Below are positions 43,913-57,100 of a stretch of DNA of 64,000 nucleotides, one piece after another. Within the stretch, counting starts at the first letter, position 1, and each line of letters opens with the position of its first letter. The notes under the pieces are model-generated. The model was given only the letters and a program-made list of their open reading frames with translations. It was not told the DNA's origin and ran no database searches. A program made the position numbers and the translations under genes. The DNA is from Hydractinia symbiolongicarpus (Eukaryota; Cnidaria; Hydrozoa; Anthoathecata; Hydractiniidae): contig NC_079875.1 in assembly GCF_029227915.1 (NCBI RefSeq), forward strand, positions 6,448,001 through 6,512,000, read 5' to 3'.

Positions 43913-46900
43913 TTAACTTTTAAAAAAACAGTTTTTCATAAAAAAACTGTGATTTTTACAAATATTCTCCTCCAGATTATCAACAACAAATGTTACCGTT
44001 GAATCTTGTGTGCAACGCCTTGGGCTTGCTACTGCTCCAACATTCTCTTCATCAACATTCCTTGGAGATGTTTGCAAAAACGTTTCCTCGTTAAATGATA
44101 ATCTGGCTACATGAAAAATAGGCTACAGTCACGGTTAAGCAGAGCTTGCTAAATGAAAAATAGGTTACAGCACCCACAACAGAACACTCTCGCTCTTACA
44201 TTACTTACATTTTAGCATATGGTTTATATCATCGGAATCTTCTTTACTTTTGTTACTCTCCAATGCTTCCAAATCCCACAATGCTAACAATCCAGTAACA
44301 TGTGGAGAAGCACCTGCAAAAAAAAAAGGTCTTCGAACTGCGCATGTTAGGTGATTACATGCGACAGACAAACTCGGCGCCGGTTCGTATAAGGCAAGGT
44401 GAGATAACCCATCAGAATGCAAAATACGCTATATCAGATTTTAAACACTGATGTGTCAAGATATTTTGTTTAGGCAAGGTGGAGTGCTTGGCCAACCCCG
44501 GGTCAAGCCACTGCACCGGTTTGGATCGATCTATGTAATGTAACAATCTGAGTTGGCCTGGTAGAATATAAACAGGCACGCAAATTTATAAAAGTTTGTA
44601 AGGACATAATCTTGATTGTAAAAGAAAAAACATTTTAAAAACTCGTAAGGATAGGAGAATTTATAAAATCCTAAATTTTTCCTCCATTCGAGGAAAAATA
44701 GAATACCATATGAGTTTTCCAGATTTCTTAAATGCCTAAACACCCTTAGTACTATGGGTTTGAAATCAACTTGATACATAGGTAATAAAATAAAGAGGAG
44801 TATTCCTGTCTTACCTGCAACCCACTCATAAATCAAATGTAAAAGTTTTTCTCGAAATTTTTCATTAAATTGTATTTGTGATGAAGTTGGAAATCCAGCA
44901 CAAAATGCAGAATAAATTGCTTGACTCAAACAATCTGGATAATACTAAAAAATAAAAATAAAATACTCAATTAAAACACATAACGTCATTCAAAAAAGAT
45001 TCTGGTATATATTAGGAAATACCAATTTGACACCATGAAGTCAAAAATATTCAGTCTTTACGATTCTTTTTTGACTGATTCTGTTGAGTGCAAAGTGCTC
45101 AGTGCCGTTCAAAAACAATAAGAATCATGTCATACAATGAAGGTCTCTTGACTTCTCCAAATATAATTTTCTAGCTTAACCCTAAACTACGAAAATTAAG
45201 TTCATAAAAAAATAGATTAGTGGGAGATCACGTTAGTCAGAACAAAAACAAGAAGAATAAAAAATAAAACCAATTTCTAATGTTGCAGTCTATACATATG
45301 GTAAAAAGAAATTTGAAAAAATTTTATAAGATGCATCTGTGATCACATGCATCACATGGTCAGGTAATTATAAAAAATTCCAATGGAAAACATTCACGCT
45401 GAATATTTTTTTTGAAATACAAGGTATTGTATACTCAGAATAATTTTTTAACGTTTTTAAGTCCAAAGTTAAAACGCTCACCTGAAAAAATTGATCTTTC
45501 TCTTCATACGAAATGCTGATAAACAAACTGGCAAAACTTTTTGAGAGTCGATTAAACAGCTGAGCTTGTGCGTAACATTCCTTATCCTGAAAATAGAATA
45601 AATAATAGTATTTAGTACAATATTATTAAAGAAATTCTGCTACTGCTTCTCCGAAAAGCAAATGATTCTTATTCTGAATCTTGATAATTACAGTTGTTTA
45701 GTTAAGTCTAAAAGATTGTGAAACAAATTCTCTATAATTATTATGTGATGCAGCTTCGGAGAAACTGCATTTACTATCCTCTCTCTGTTTAAGCTGATGC
45801 AAACAATCATACATGAAATAACACTGTACTGATTATTTTACATAGAATTACTGATGAGTATGAACATAATTATTTGATGTACTGATGGTTATGCTAGGAA
45901 CACTCTGTTACCAAGTTAATGGTCACTCCAAATTGAAATCCCTCTAACATTAACCCTCTTTATTCATAAACACTGCCTGAATAAGTTGTAAACACATTTA
46001 CAAAAATTAAATTGTTGTTATTATTGACAATTAATTGTACCTTTCTTGTTTTTTCTAGAAAAATCCACCAAAATGCATCCTACGTAAAAAGATAAAAATA
46101 AAAAAAAATGCTAAACTACAAAATAAAAAAAACGCACAAGATGTAAGATGCAAAACACATTATAACATGCCAAACCCAAAACTCAAAAGTCTTTATCTGT
46201 TCCTGGTGTATCGGTACTTCGTCAGCTGTTATATGTTAGCCAGTTGGCAAATTTTAGAAAGCGCTCACAAGATTTTGCATCCATAAAATATACAGAAAAT
46301 GAGATTTATAAAAGTTTAACCTTTAGCGTGTTTGCAGTAAAGGTTAATACAATAAGATTTTGTTATCTGTTCCTTCAGTTAAAGTAAATAAGAATTTCAT
46401 TTTTGGTGCTTCATTGAAAAAAATATATATATTTGCAAATTATAAAAAATTGGAGCCTTGCACAAAAGCTCTAGTTTTCTCAAAATTTACCCCACACATA
46501 AGTTTATCCCTTTGAAGTATGAAATAAAGTTGTCGATTTTAAAATTTTATTACTTTTCTTACCTGCAATATGGCAACAGAAGCTTCTGATAAGAAATATC
46601 TTTTCCATGTTTTCTTGTATATAGACTGAAATAAAAAAATTCATCACTTTTAAAAATTATTTATATAAGTGGTTAATTAGCCCATGAAAAAAATCCACTT
46701 AATAAGTGAGACAACTGGTTGATGTCATGAATCACCCAATTATATGACACAAAAAATTGTCTTTTTAATTGTGTGAAGTTGATCCAAGTATTGTATATCA
46801 TAAAAATAAGAAAACTTTCCTTGCATTTAGAAGTAATCACACCACAAGAAATTCGTGATCAATGCTACTGAAACACCAACTATTAATACACTCTAATTCT

Positions 46901-48108
46901 AAATTCTTACAGAAAAGTTTTGAAGTTTTGTCACGTAGTTTAAAAGTTGTGGTGCTTCAACTGCGCCAGGCAATGGTGTAAGCTCGTGAAGAAAAAATCC
47001 AGGAAAAACAGCATTCTGTAACAAAATATTTTTTTTAAATTTGGCTTGAATGGCTACAGCATAATGTAATAAATATTTAAAATCTGACCTCTATATTCTT
47101 CAGTTTGGTATTAAACAGTTTTTTAATCTAAGAAAAGAAATTACGACACAATTCCACAAAAATTCTAACTTGTTTTCTCCTGTCATTATTTTGCTGTCTA
47201 GAAGTACTTACTGTTGATGTGTTTGACTTGATATGGTGTTGCTCTACGACTAAATCAAACGAAGCTAAAAAAAGATAAAGAATAAAAAGGTATTGTATTG
47301 CTTTGCAGTGCTTAAAATAAGACTCTTAGGTTTTCACATCTTTTCCCAGGTATGGTCATGATTCAGATACTGTTAGATACAGTGGAAAGAAAGGCATTTT
47401 GAAGATTAAACCCTGAACCTTCTAAAAGCATTCAGAAGAGTATTTAGATGGACTTTGACTTCTATTTTGATTTTAACAACACGCACGCACAATAAAAAAT
47501 ACCATTTATATACTTACCCCTATATTTTTCATTACTTTGAGGAGCGTCAGCCTTGGTTGTTCTTTTATCAAAAAAAAATGTTGCATATTCTTTTAATTTT
47601 TCTTCAAAGGAATTGACTTCTTTTAAGACATCATCCAAAATGGCACTTTGAAATGCTATCCAACAAAGTTAAGGACATCAGATAATATGCAAAACTTTTA
47701 GACAATCTACTAGACTTTAAAAACATTATAAAAACACAAGAATACAACAAGTCAGAACTAAATAAAGGCATTGTGTTCCAAAGAGGTCTTATAAAACAAT
47801 TTAAATGAAAAAAAAAATAAGGACCAAAATTTTAAACATGTCAACCCAAAATCAAGAATATTGGAACAATTAAATTCTTATTACATTAATTGAAGCTGCC
47901 ACTAAATCGACTGCTGAAAAGAGTCACATCATAAATTATAAAGGATACGTGCTTTTTTCTTTAATTCATTGCGTATATCTTCTTTTGACCCTAAACCAAT
48001 GAAGTCTGCAGTGATGATGGTATTATCATTTTCGTCTTCAGGATCTAAAGGCCAATCTTTAAGCTTGTTGCCTTTCAACCATTCTTCAAATGTAAATGGA
48101 GGTGTCAT
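43913..48108 (-). CDS. FAM227B: FAM227-family protein (FWWF domain)
   Basis: Eleven exons: 48108-47949, 47655-47518, 47264-47212, 47127-47089, 47015-46911, 46625-46563, 46079-46041, 45586-45482, 44944-44815, 44313-44209, 44106-43913. All phases agree; the product is 376 residues. The family core is clear: FPGFFLHELTPLP (about 133-145), WKRYFLSEASVAILQ, then DAFWWIFLEKTRK (187-199), the FWW motif of the FAM227 domain, QLFNRLSKSFASLFISI and YPDCLSQAIYSAFCAGFP (about 236-253). FAM227B-type proteins share this order from memory; their role is unknown, with expression often in ciliated cells or testis. The last exon is least sure: without splicing at 44208 the frame would stop 3 codons later. The protein is shorter than human FAM227B. 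Introns are about 100-550 bp. Confidence 0.88.
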
Positions 48109-48914
48109 TTTCTCTTCAGCTCTTTTTATTTAATTTTTATAAAAACTGAACACTGAACTGCACACTTTTTTACTGTGTTATTAAAGAAGAACATAACTAT
48201 ATATTATATATACTACCTATTACCATTTTAATAGGTATGAAAGAAGATCATTAGAAAAACAGGTTAAACAAAAGTCAGGAGTAAGACTAGTTAAAGACTA
48301 TTAAACATAACAATCAGAATAATATCGCTTAAAAACTACAACCAACAACACCTGCACCTAAGCATTTAGCTATGCAAACTAACTTGCTTTAGTTATAGCA
48401 TGCTTTGTATAAATAATTGTGTTTATTATTTATTGCATACAATATGTATACAATTACACAGTTAAGCAATAATTAAAAACCTCATAAAGAAAAATAGGAA
48501 TATTTTTATACAGTACGTCAACGTGTATATATGCTCCCTGCTCATTTAGGAATCCAACCCCCCCCCCCACTCAATAACTTTTCACAGGGTTGTTCATATT
48601 GAATCAAACTTGGCACGCTTATAGTACGTCATAAAAGGAACATTTTAGCGAACACATATTTGCCAGAAAAAAACTGTTTATTACAGGGTTTGAATTAAAA
48701 ATTATAAAATCAGTTAACAAAATTTGCTAACTGCAGAGAAGTAAACCACTTTGCAGCTGTGGTTGGTAATGTAGGGCACTAACCATTGATCCCTTGTTAA
48801 TGTTTTTTTGTAACAATTATAGAAAAAAAATTTTCTTCATAGAATGATATGCAAATTGTGAATTAAAACCTGCTAATTATGAAACCCTGCATTGTTAAAA
48901 AATATTTTTTACAA
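48109..48914. other. upstream region of the FAM227 gene
   Basis: Expected to hold the FAM227 promoter on the minus strand; no motif could be singled out. A C-run (C10) lies near 48561-48570. No ORF with support. Confidence 0.4.
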
Positions 48915-49109
48915 TTAACTTTTTACAAAACCATCAAAGTTAATGAAAGATATTTTATTCGCATAGGCAGATTTTAACCATGTTCTAATTGATTTATTAG
49001 GATTGGATTGTGTGTTCAAACCGACAGGTTTTCTTGTTTTTCTTAAGTTAAATTCAACATAGTCAAAAAATCTTTTGTGTACAATATATATGTTGTCATG
49101 ACGACTCAT
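48915..49109 (-). CDS. small ORF, 64 residues, doubtful
   Basis: A single open frame from ATG at 49109 to TAA at 48915. It starts MSRHDNIYIVHKRFFDYVEF, is basic, and has a mixed, protein-like composition (W, Y, N, K, R) rather than a low-complexity one. No signal peptide, membrane segment or known domain. It lies 240 bp from an oppositely oriented two-exon mini-ORF at 49348, which could mean a shared promoter. It might equally be chance. Confidence 0.25.
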   Translation of the reverse strand: MSRHDNIYIVHKRFFDYVEFNLRKTRKPVGLNTQSNPNKSIRTWLKSAYANKISFINFDGFVKS

Positions 49110-49347
49110 TGGATATCAGCTGGTCAGAATAAAAATTGGACAAAAACATTTTTTCTTTAATATCCTTATCAACAGTTCCAAAGTCATGTGTTTGTTTATG
49201 TTTACTCGCTTATAACGCTGTGATGATCTTTGTAACACTTTTTCTGTGTCATTGCTCACGTGCACATATTTCCTTCAAAACAAAAAACAATTTTGAAGGG
49301 CTGATATTTTTCTCACTTTCCAAAGAGAAAAATATCACGCTTTAAAA

Positions 49348-49595
49348 ATGGAAAACCTGTCAAGTGTAATTTCAATGCCGCAAGTAGCCGCATGTGAGTA
49401 AAAACTTCAAAACTTTAAAACTCTTTTTCTCAGTTTTTTGATAAAATGGTATGTACATCTGAACTTTCTCTTACAAAACTAAATAAGGTTTGTGTAGGAG
49501 AGCTGTTTTGAAATATAGCTAAATAATATATCTAAAAAGGCTTCTTTTTTTTTTTAGATACAGCTCAGCTGGGAAGAATAGTCAAAAAAATTTGA
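49348..49595 (+). CDS. two-exon mini-ORF, 27 residues, doubtful
   Basis: Exons 49348-49393 and 49558-49595 join in phase 1 across GTGAGT and a long pyrimidine tract ending TTTTTTTTTTTAG. The product starts MENLSSVISMPQVAAYTAQL. Another donor-like GTAAGAG follows at about 49613, so this may be the 5' part of a longer or non-coding transcript. Splice signals are good; coding status is uncertain. Confidence 0.22.
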
Positions 49596-50016
49596 AAAAA
49601 ATCCACCCATTTGGTAAGAGAAACAACAGTTAGGAGAGACTGGGGTAAATTTTGTATACACCTAAACCTCAAATGACCTTAATATTTTTCCAAAAAATTA
49701 TATCACTTAATTGAGAAAAATAAAAGCTTCCAAAATATCTACATATCAGGTTATGAAAATGTTATTTAGAGATGATATTTGGATTATAAAAATCATGCAC
49801 ACTTTCCTTTACAATCGCCTTAAGTAGGTATATAATTGCTCCTTACTGACATGTCTTTCTTGTCTAAATTATGATAATTTGTACTTTTAATTTTTGTTTA
49901 ATTTTTAATAAAATAATCAAGTCTAAAAGTGCAGTATTTCTCTGAACTTAAAAAAAAGCATTACAAAATATGACCACAAATTTAGAAAATATAACAGCAG
50001 TTATATATTTACAAAA

Positions 50017-50661
50017 TCATTTACAAAACTGTTTCTGGTATTCTGTTTGCCATTGATCGAAGTCTGTAAGAGAATCAACCAGAACCTTTTTCTTTAATTT
50101 TTCCTTTAAAAGCCTCTCTTTTTTCGTAAGTTTTGTTTTTATATTCTTCTCACGAATTTTAGCCGCTGTAAGCGCAGACTGGCGAACATCATCATGTGGG
50201 GCTTTAACATTAAAGGTTCTTTTTTTCTGTATGGATGTCATATCAGCCCAACCATATGCAATAATCGGCTTTTCATGTCTTATTAATGTTTTCATTTTTA
50301 ACTTATCCTTTGAACGTTTAGATACCTTACGCATGCTATGCCGACATGGTGACTGCACACCTACATCTTTTTTGCAAATTATGCCATCAGTTTGAACAGA
50401 TTTATTACTACATGGTGAAGTTGGGCCAACATGTTCTGGTTCTTTCTTTTTTGTCTTTTCTTTAACACCTGTATTTCTTTTCGGTGTTTTTACTGCAGGT
50501 TCTTCATCTGAGCTGTCACTATCAAGCCATATAAGTGGTGTATGGCGCAGTTCATTGGATTTTCTTTTCTTTCTGTCTTGTAACAATTCTTTATAATTTT
50601 TATTTGCAGACCCATCCTTAAATGCAGTGTACGTTCTTTGATACTCGCTTTTGAGATTCAT
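50017..50661 (-). CDS. CCSAP: CCSAP-like centriole, cilia and spindle-associated protein
   Basis: Single coding exon of 214 residues; ATG at 50661-50659. The coding exon starts after an acceptor at 50673-50672, and a non-coding 5' exon probably ends at 50793 (donor GTAAG). Three blocks match CCSAP as I know it: the N-terminus MNLKSEYQRTY...NYKELLQ (human has VKSEYMKRY...CYRELL), the central KPIIAYGWADMT...KRTFNVKAP...QSALTA (human HPFALYGWGE...KTHNVCASAP...ESALRA), and a C-terminal QWQTEYQKQF (human PWMTEYMRCY). Between them is a Ser/Asp/Lys-rich linker (WLDSDSSDEEP). A long basic helix precedes the C-terminus. In vertebrates CCSAP binds polyglutamylated microtubules at centrioles, cilia and spindles. 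Divergent head-to-head with the sulfotransferase gene. Confidence 0.8.
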   Translation of the reverse strand: MNLKSEYQRTYTAFKDGSANKNYKELLQDRKKRKSNELRHTPLIWLDSDSSDEEPAVKTPKRNTGVKEKTKKKEPEHVGPTSPCSNKSVQTDGIICKKDVGVQSPCRHSMRKVSKRSKDKLKMKTLIRHEKPIIAYGWADMTSIQKKRTFNVKAPHDDVRQSALTAAKIREKNIKTKLTKKERLLKEKLKKKVLVDSLTDFDQWQTEYQKQFCK

Positions 50662-50793
50662 GTTTTCTTTCCTATATCTATGCAAATGAATGAATAACAA
50701 GAGAAAGGCAAATTATCAATTTCGTAGTATAGCTAAAAAATGCATGATATGTTATAGCATGCAAAATTGAAAATGAAAGTGAAGATTCTTACT

Positions 50794-51120
50794 GTTGGCA
50801 AGTATTTCTACCATCTTTGTTTACATGTACATCAACGGTTCTTTTTTAAATGTTCCATAGACACGCGGTAATCACGCGTTTCGATCGGCCCGGCAGAGAA
50901 ATGTGCAAAAACATCGCTCGAACAGTGGGAGAGACAGGGCTGTCACGTCGCAACACCGCGCACAGGAAATAAACAATAAATTATCTGTCAGATTAATAGT
51001 TAGTACGAGATAGCTTCCTTGCTGCAACAACTTTGATGACCTGGTAAAACCTTGAGAATGTTTTAAAAATATATTGTTGCTTCTGCAAATTGCAGAAAGC
51101 ATAGGTAACTAAAAAATAAC
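50794..51120. promoter_or_regulatory. bidirectional promoter between CCSAP-like and sulfotransferase genes
   Basis: About 320 bp separate the probable first exon of the minus-strand CCSAP-like gene from the ATG of the plus-strand sulfotransferase. The stretch 50860-50960 is unusually rich in CG dinucleotides for this AT-rich window (ACGCGGTAATCACGCG; TCGATCGGCCCGGC; TCACGTCGCAACACCGCG). A shared CpG-rich promoter is inferred from this arrangement; no TATA box was identified. Confidence 0.5.
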
Positions 51121-54100
51121 ATGCTCACAAGATTTCGCAGAGGACTTGCTTTTACAGCTGTGTGCTGTATGACATTGCTATATTTTATTTGCCTAACAGA
51201 TGACTGCTGGAAGCGAAAACATAAAAGTGTCCTACCACACACTAATCAGAACTTAGAAGAGGTTAAAGACATAAAGAATTATTCAGGTATATAGTTTTCA
51301 TTTTTGTTTATGTCAGACTGTAGCTAGCTAGCTAGTAAAATCAGTAAGATATGTAGGATAGACCATCATAAAAATATATTTAAGTTATATTTGCATCTTA
51401 AGTCTTTGAAAAAATGAGTCAGATGGTTGGTTGGTCAGTTATTCTGCGGGAATTTTTTACCAACTTAGCACCACAGTGGAGCATATACCATCCTATTTAC
51501 ATGATTATATCAACAAACAGGTATAGTGATGACCTGACTGCTTACCACATAATTTAACAGTTTTGATTATAAGCCATCCCTTCAAACAACTTTGCAAAAA
51601 TGCTGGTAAATGAGGTGGGCGTTTGCACAAGGTCGAGCAAAAGAGGAATCAGCTGAAACGTCCTCATTCCATGATGTGTTTTCTCCAATATGAGATTTAC
51701 TGAAATTATTTAAAGGCCTATTTTAAGATAAACATGGTTGCAATAATTTGTGATATGTCTCAAATGTAGCAAGTGGCTGCTTCAAAGATTGCTGTGTAGG
51801 CCATTTTGTAAGATTTTAGTAGGCGTGCGATGAATCTAACGCCTCAATAATTTCGCACATGCAATCTTAAAAAAATTAATTTTTGAGAAGCAAAAGTAAG
51901 AACAAATTTCCTTTACTCCTTACGCCGTACAAAGCCTATTGTTTTTGCATAAGAACAAAGTTCACATGGTACGGAAAATTGTGAGTAAAGTTATTAATTA
52001 AACGATATTTACCATTTCAATGCTAAGGATTGATCATGAATTGCCTTACCAAAATAATATTTCGTTACTATCAAAGATTTTTTACTTATTTTTCACTTAC
52101 GTTTTTTGTTTTTTATTTTACTTTTTTTAAAACATGATTCTGGAAATCAATTTTTCTTTTGTGTTGAATGTTATTCTAATCTTGAGCATATTGAAATGAT
52201 TGGCTTTTGGTAATAGAAAAATTCTGGTAATAGAGCAGTAAGGCAGGTATCATTTTTAGGTGTTATTAACATGTACAAGCTAGTGCCCAGGACTAAAGTG
52301 ATAAATGCTGGTAAAAATAAGTAAAGAATGTAACAATTTAGTTTAAATGATATTCTTTTTTTATATATATATATTCGCTACTTTCAAACAATAGGTGGCT
52401 ACAAAAATGTGAAAAAATAATTAAAAGTACAATTAGTCAATAATATAACCGGAAGCTTAAACATTATTAATAAGAAACAGAGTCAAAAAGGTTTCTTTTG
52501 ACTCTGTTTCTTTCTAGTAATGTTCAAGCTTCTGGTTATTTTTGTACCATTAAGGATACGTCAAACCCTTTTTGCCCATGTTGAGAATAATGCGTATAAA
52601 AGTATATATATTCTGAAAGCCTATTAAATTTCCTATGTAGCCATGCTATTCTTATTATTCGTCGAAAAAATGGAAAGGCGTAAAAAATATCGAATACGTT
52701 TTCAAAGTCTCTGATACTTAAGGGTAGAAGGTACAAGCATTTTAATTTTATATTGTAAAAGTTATATCATTAAACTCAGCTTCCCATGGTCATGGAAAAG
52801 GTGCCTGCATTTTTTTTCTAAAAACATATTTTTAGTTTCATTACGAAAAATTGATTTTGGTACTCCTTTGTTGATAAAAATAATCTCTGAATGGTACATT
52901 TTTTTTAAAAAAACAAACACCTTTGGAGAGCTGAACATCTTGATAATAATTATGTGCTAATTTTGATAATAATTATGTGCTTATTTTTATATTGAAGTCC
53001 CTGTACCTTCTACCCTAAAATGTAGAGCAACATCAAGAAAAATATGTTTACGAGATAAACAGCCTTGAACATCCTCACGCTTCAGTAATTCAAAACAAAG
53101 AAAAAAATTTCTTCAGGTTTCCATGCTCTGTATGATACAGAATTGTGCTGTTGCGTCATGATTCCACAGCATGTGGCTATTTTTTTAATAAATTATTTAT
53201 ATATTGAAAGAGAAATAACGTAAACTCACTTGCTAAGCATAACAAAAAATAGAGTACATAAGCAACCTCGTTCCCAGCGCCTTTTGTTTGGGAAAGGGAT
53301 AAATTGATAGGAAAGACTGTATTCCAGGAAAATGAAGTATAAAATAATGTGGAATAAAAAGCCCTTGCAGGCTTAAAGATTTCGGATTCATAGCTTGCGT
53401 TCGTCCACTTCCATCGAACCTTCTGTACATTTTTTACGTTAAAGTCAAAAATGTTCTTGAATGTGGCCAATAAAGTGTGTGAGGTCTTAGCCTGTCCTAA
53501 ATTACATCTTCACTATATATTCATACATATATAAAATATATTTAATAAACCTTTTTTTTCAATTATCATTTAGATGGAAAATACTAAGAGGGTGAAATTT
53601 GTCATCGGGATGACAATGTAGGCTTTAGCTCATACATTTGAAACAAGCAAAACATTCAATAGTTGATTGTTAATCTATTTAGTATCGATTAAACATTTAC
53701 TGAGAGTATATAGTGGCTGTTCATTTTTAGTTCATTTTTTCGAAGTTACGTACAACCAGGTAAATCAGTGTTCCCAACAATGCTCTAAAAGCACACTTCT
53801 TTCCTGCAACATGACCGAACAAACTCCAACATACAAGATCGACAGTTGTCAATACCATTTTGTGTACATACTGGTGTATGAAACTAAAGCTTGTCCGAAT
53901 TTAACAGTAAAGCTTTGACTGCTTGTTCAGCTTCATTGAAGCTATTTCCATCGCTATTGCATTGTCTTGGTATTGGAATATGCATGTGAAACTATTGGAT
54001 GAATTCAACAATGGTATTAAATTATGATTGAAGAACAAGGACGTGTGTTGTACCTTATTCCAAATAGCACTTCATATTCGATAAAAAGCGCATGAGATGT

Positions 54101-57100
54101 AATTTGAAGATTAACTGCACATTGCTGTATTCAACATGTACGCCATATCTCAAAAAACGCTTTAAAAAATTTCGGATATGGGTATTAATTAATGTTCCAC
54201 CTTACAGCAAACGGAATACGGAAGATATTTCTTCATTGCTCCATGGAACTGTCATAATAACTTCAAAATTCCAGTAAAGTTCTTCTTATCTAACATGCAA
54301 GTGGTTGCATACTATTCCATTTTCAGTATCATATCAGCTTCACTATTTAAGTCCTTAATTTTGCCACTTTCAAAGTACATCCACATATTTTACAACATTT
54401 TTACACTGTCAAATGATGCTCAACAAAAAGTTGCATGGTGGATTGCTAGAGAAAGATGGAAATTAAATATATAACCTGGAAAACATCTCCCTCTAAAAAG
54501 CTACTTGTTAGTTCGGCTTAGCTTGTGAGTGGAAATAAAGAAGCTAGCTGAATATCACTCATGTGACGATTTTACTCAGAAAAGCTTATCAGATCAGAAC
54601 ATCACCTGACAGAAATGTCTGTAGTTTTCTCGCTGAAAACGTCATCATGAAAACAAACTTTATGTTTACGTCAGTATATTCTGCTTTTATGACAAGGGGG
54701 TAACACATAAGGAGAATAAAGCAATACAAACTACTAGCGTCCCGTATGAATGAAATAGCCTTTTTACCATAAATGTAACGTTATTTAATACTTTTATTAC
54801 TTTTAAATAATTTTGTTTGAACTATAATCTGTCAACAATTGAGGGTACAACCCCCAGGATTATTCTTCAACACAAAGCAAGCTGGCCTGAACCTGATTGG
54901 TGGTCCTTTCCGTCACAAAAAATACTTGAACCTGATTGATTGCATTATACGTCATTACAAGACCTTGCCCCAACAACGGAAACGGCATCGATGCCGCTTT
55001 GATCAAATTGCTGGACGAAGAAAAAAAGAAAAAGGAGGAAAATCGTCCGGTTTTAATAAGAATTCGGATACGATCCGAAATCTTAAAAATACGTTTTCTT
55101 GCAGCTAATTATTGTAAAACTTTGCTGATCCATACTGCACTCCTTCTATGTGTCTAAACCTGTCAGCCAGTCTATTCTTTGCATTTCTGCGTTTTTTCCT
55201 TTTTTCTTTCGATGTTTTGTAGTCAGAACCTGCTATACGTCCATCGTCAATTTTTCGGAAATTATTTTTATAACTCTCAGATCTAACCCAACAATATCGA
55301 ATATATTAGAAAAAGTCCAGTGAAAACCACAATTGTATAAGCAAGTGTTTATGTTCATCGCAAGTTCAATTTCCTCTGAGGACGTAAACTGTTCTTTTGG
55401 GGCAAGAGACCAATATTTTCCTCAGGCAAGATAATTTTCTTCCTACTAGGATTTAGAGTATCAAATTGTTCTTCCTGCCATGGTTGTTCCTGGTTATAAT
55501 ACGAACGAGGTCGCTGGCAGTGAGGATTCTTTTCCGTTGAATTGAAAAATGTTCTGCCTTTTTTTGCTACCTTTTCAATTTTCTTTTTTTGAACGGAGAT
55601 CCACTCGCACTAGCACGTCCTATATTCGATAAGATTATGATAAATGTAAATATAAATAAAGAAAATAATAACCAGAAAATATTTTTAATTGTTTCAACTT
55701 GTGTTCTCAATGATATGTAGTTCGTAGGTTTTTATTTATATCTACCTCAATTAATGAGTATATATATAATCATTTTGAAAATGTTTAAATGATCAACTTC
55801 AAAAAATACCCTCATATCTTCAGCATATTAGAAAAAAACATGCTCATGTGTGCAAGATTTAAATTCTTTTCAATTTTTAAACAAAGAAGTTTTGTAAAAA
55901 AAATGTTTGTTAATTTATCCTTTCCTAATTTCCTCGTTTTTGCGTTATAAATCAAATAAATACTCTATAAACCATTTGCTTCCCGAAGGTATAACAAAAA
56001 AAATTTTTTTTGAGAAAAAATCAAAAAAAGGGTTTGACGTATCCTTAAGTTTTTTGCTTGAACTGATATTTTTGAAAAATACAATTATTAAGACACATGG
56101 AACTTTGTCCTCCCCATTACTGCCACTCATTTTATTATGCACACTATGATTGTTAAGATGAAAATGGATGATAAAATTATAAAAGCATGAGAAAAAATCT
56201 TCCATACATCGTTGTTACAGACGATCTGTATTAGTTCATTATTTTGTTTCTTTTTATACATTTTAACTAAGCAGTTTTCTATGTACATGAAAAAGATTTA
56301 AGTTAATGATAAGGGTTGTAAAGCCTACTTAAATCATTCTCTGACTTCATATTTCGCTTTTTTAAAAATTTTGATAATTTCGGAAAGCTATCGCAAACAT
56401 TTGCATGTGCAAAAAATTTGCACATGCGACTAATCGCACGCCTAAACAAATCTGCGCGTGTGTACGGGCGTGGCATCTCAAGAAATTGCCTGCCATGTAT
56501 ACCTATTTAAATTGCTCTAAAAACATGCGTGCCACCAGGAAAACTTTAGGGTGTCTGTTCAGTAAAGTCCACAAATTTTGGTACTAGTGAATATAGTTAA
56601 TCCTAGACTTGGGGCTCAGGATATCATATCATAGCCATCCAGTGTTGCCAGTGAACAGAGAAAATTAACAAGGAAAGTGAAATCATGTAATTAAGATGTT
56701 CAGGTAATATTCACAGTATACCCTAGATAGATAGATTGAATATTTAACATGGCTTGCCTCACAAATATCAAGGGATACAGTGAAGGACGTTACAATGGCT
56801 TGACTAAAAATATGTAATTTGATGGCTTTTATATTAATTATTTGTGAAACCAGTTCTAACAACTGGCGAGTTAAGGGGTCATCTACAAATTCTGTGCCAA
56901 TTCGGCTCGTCAAAAATCGTCTCTGAAGTTGAATAACATTCGTCTGTTTGATTTCATAGGAGACGATATTAATGCTAGAAAATTTCGGCTAAAATCTTGG
57001 GATGCAAATTGTTTAAAAAATTATTCTTTTTTTTTAATCTTAATTTTTTCGTTGTAGACCTGTGAAAATTGCAACACTTATTTATTAGCTATGCTAGGTT

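Noticed and set aside
54839-55157. Two overlapping plus-strand ORFs of 73-89 codons
   Set aside because: Basic, low-complexity, no domain, and no phase-compatible splice link with the sulfotransferase exons.
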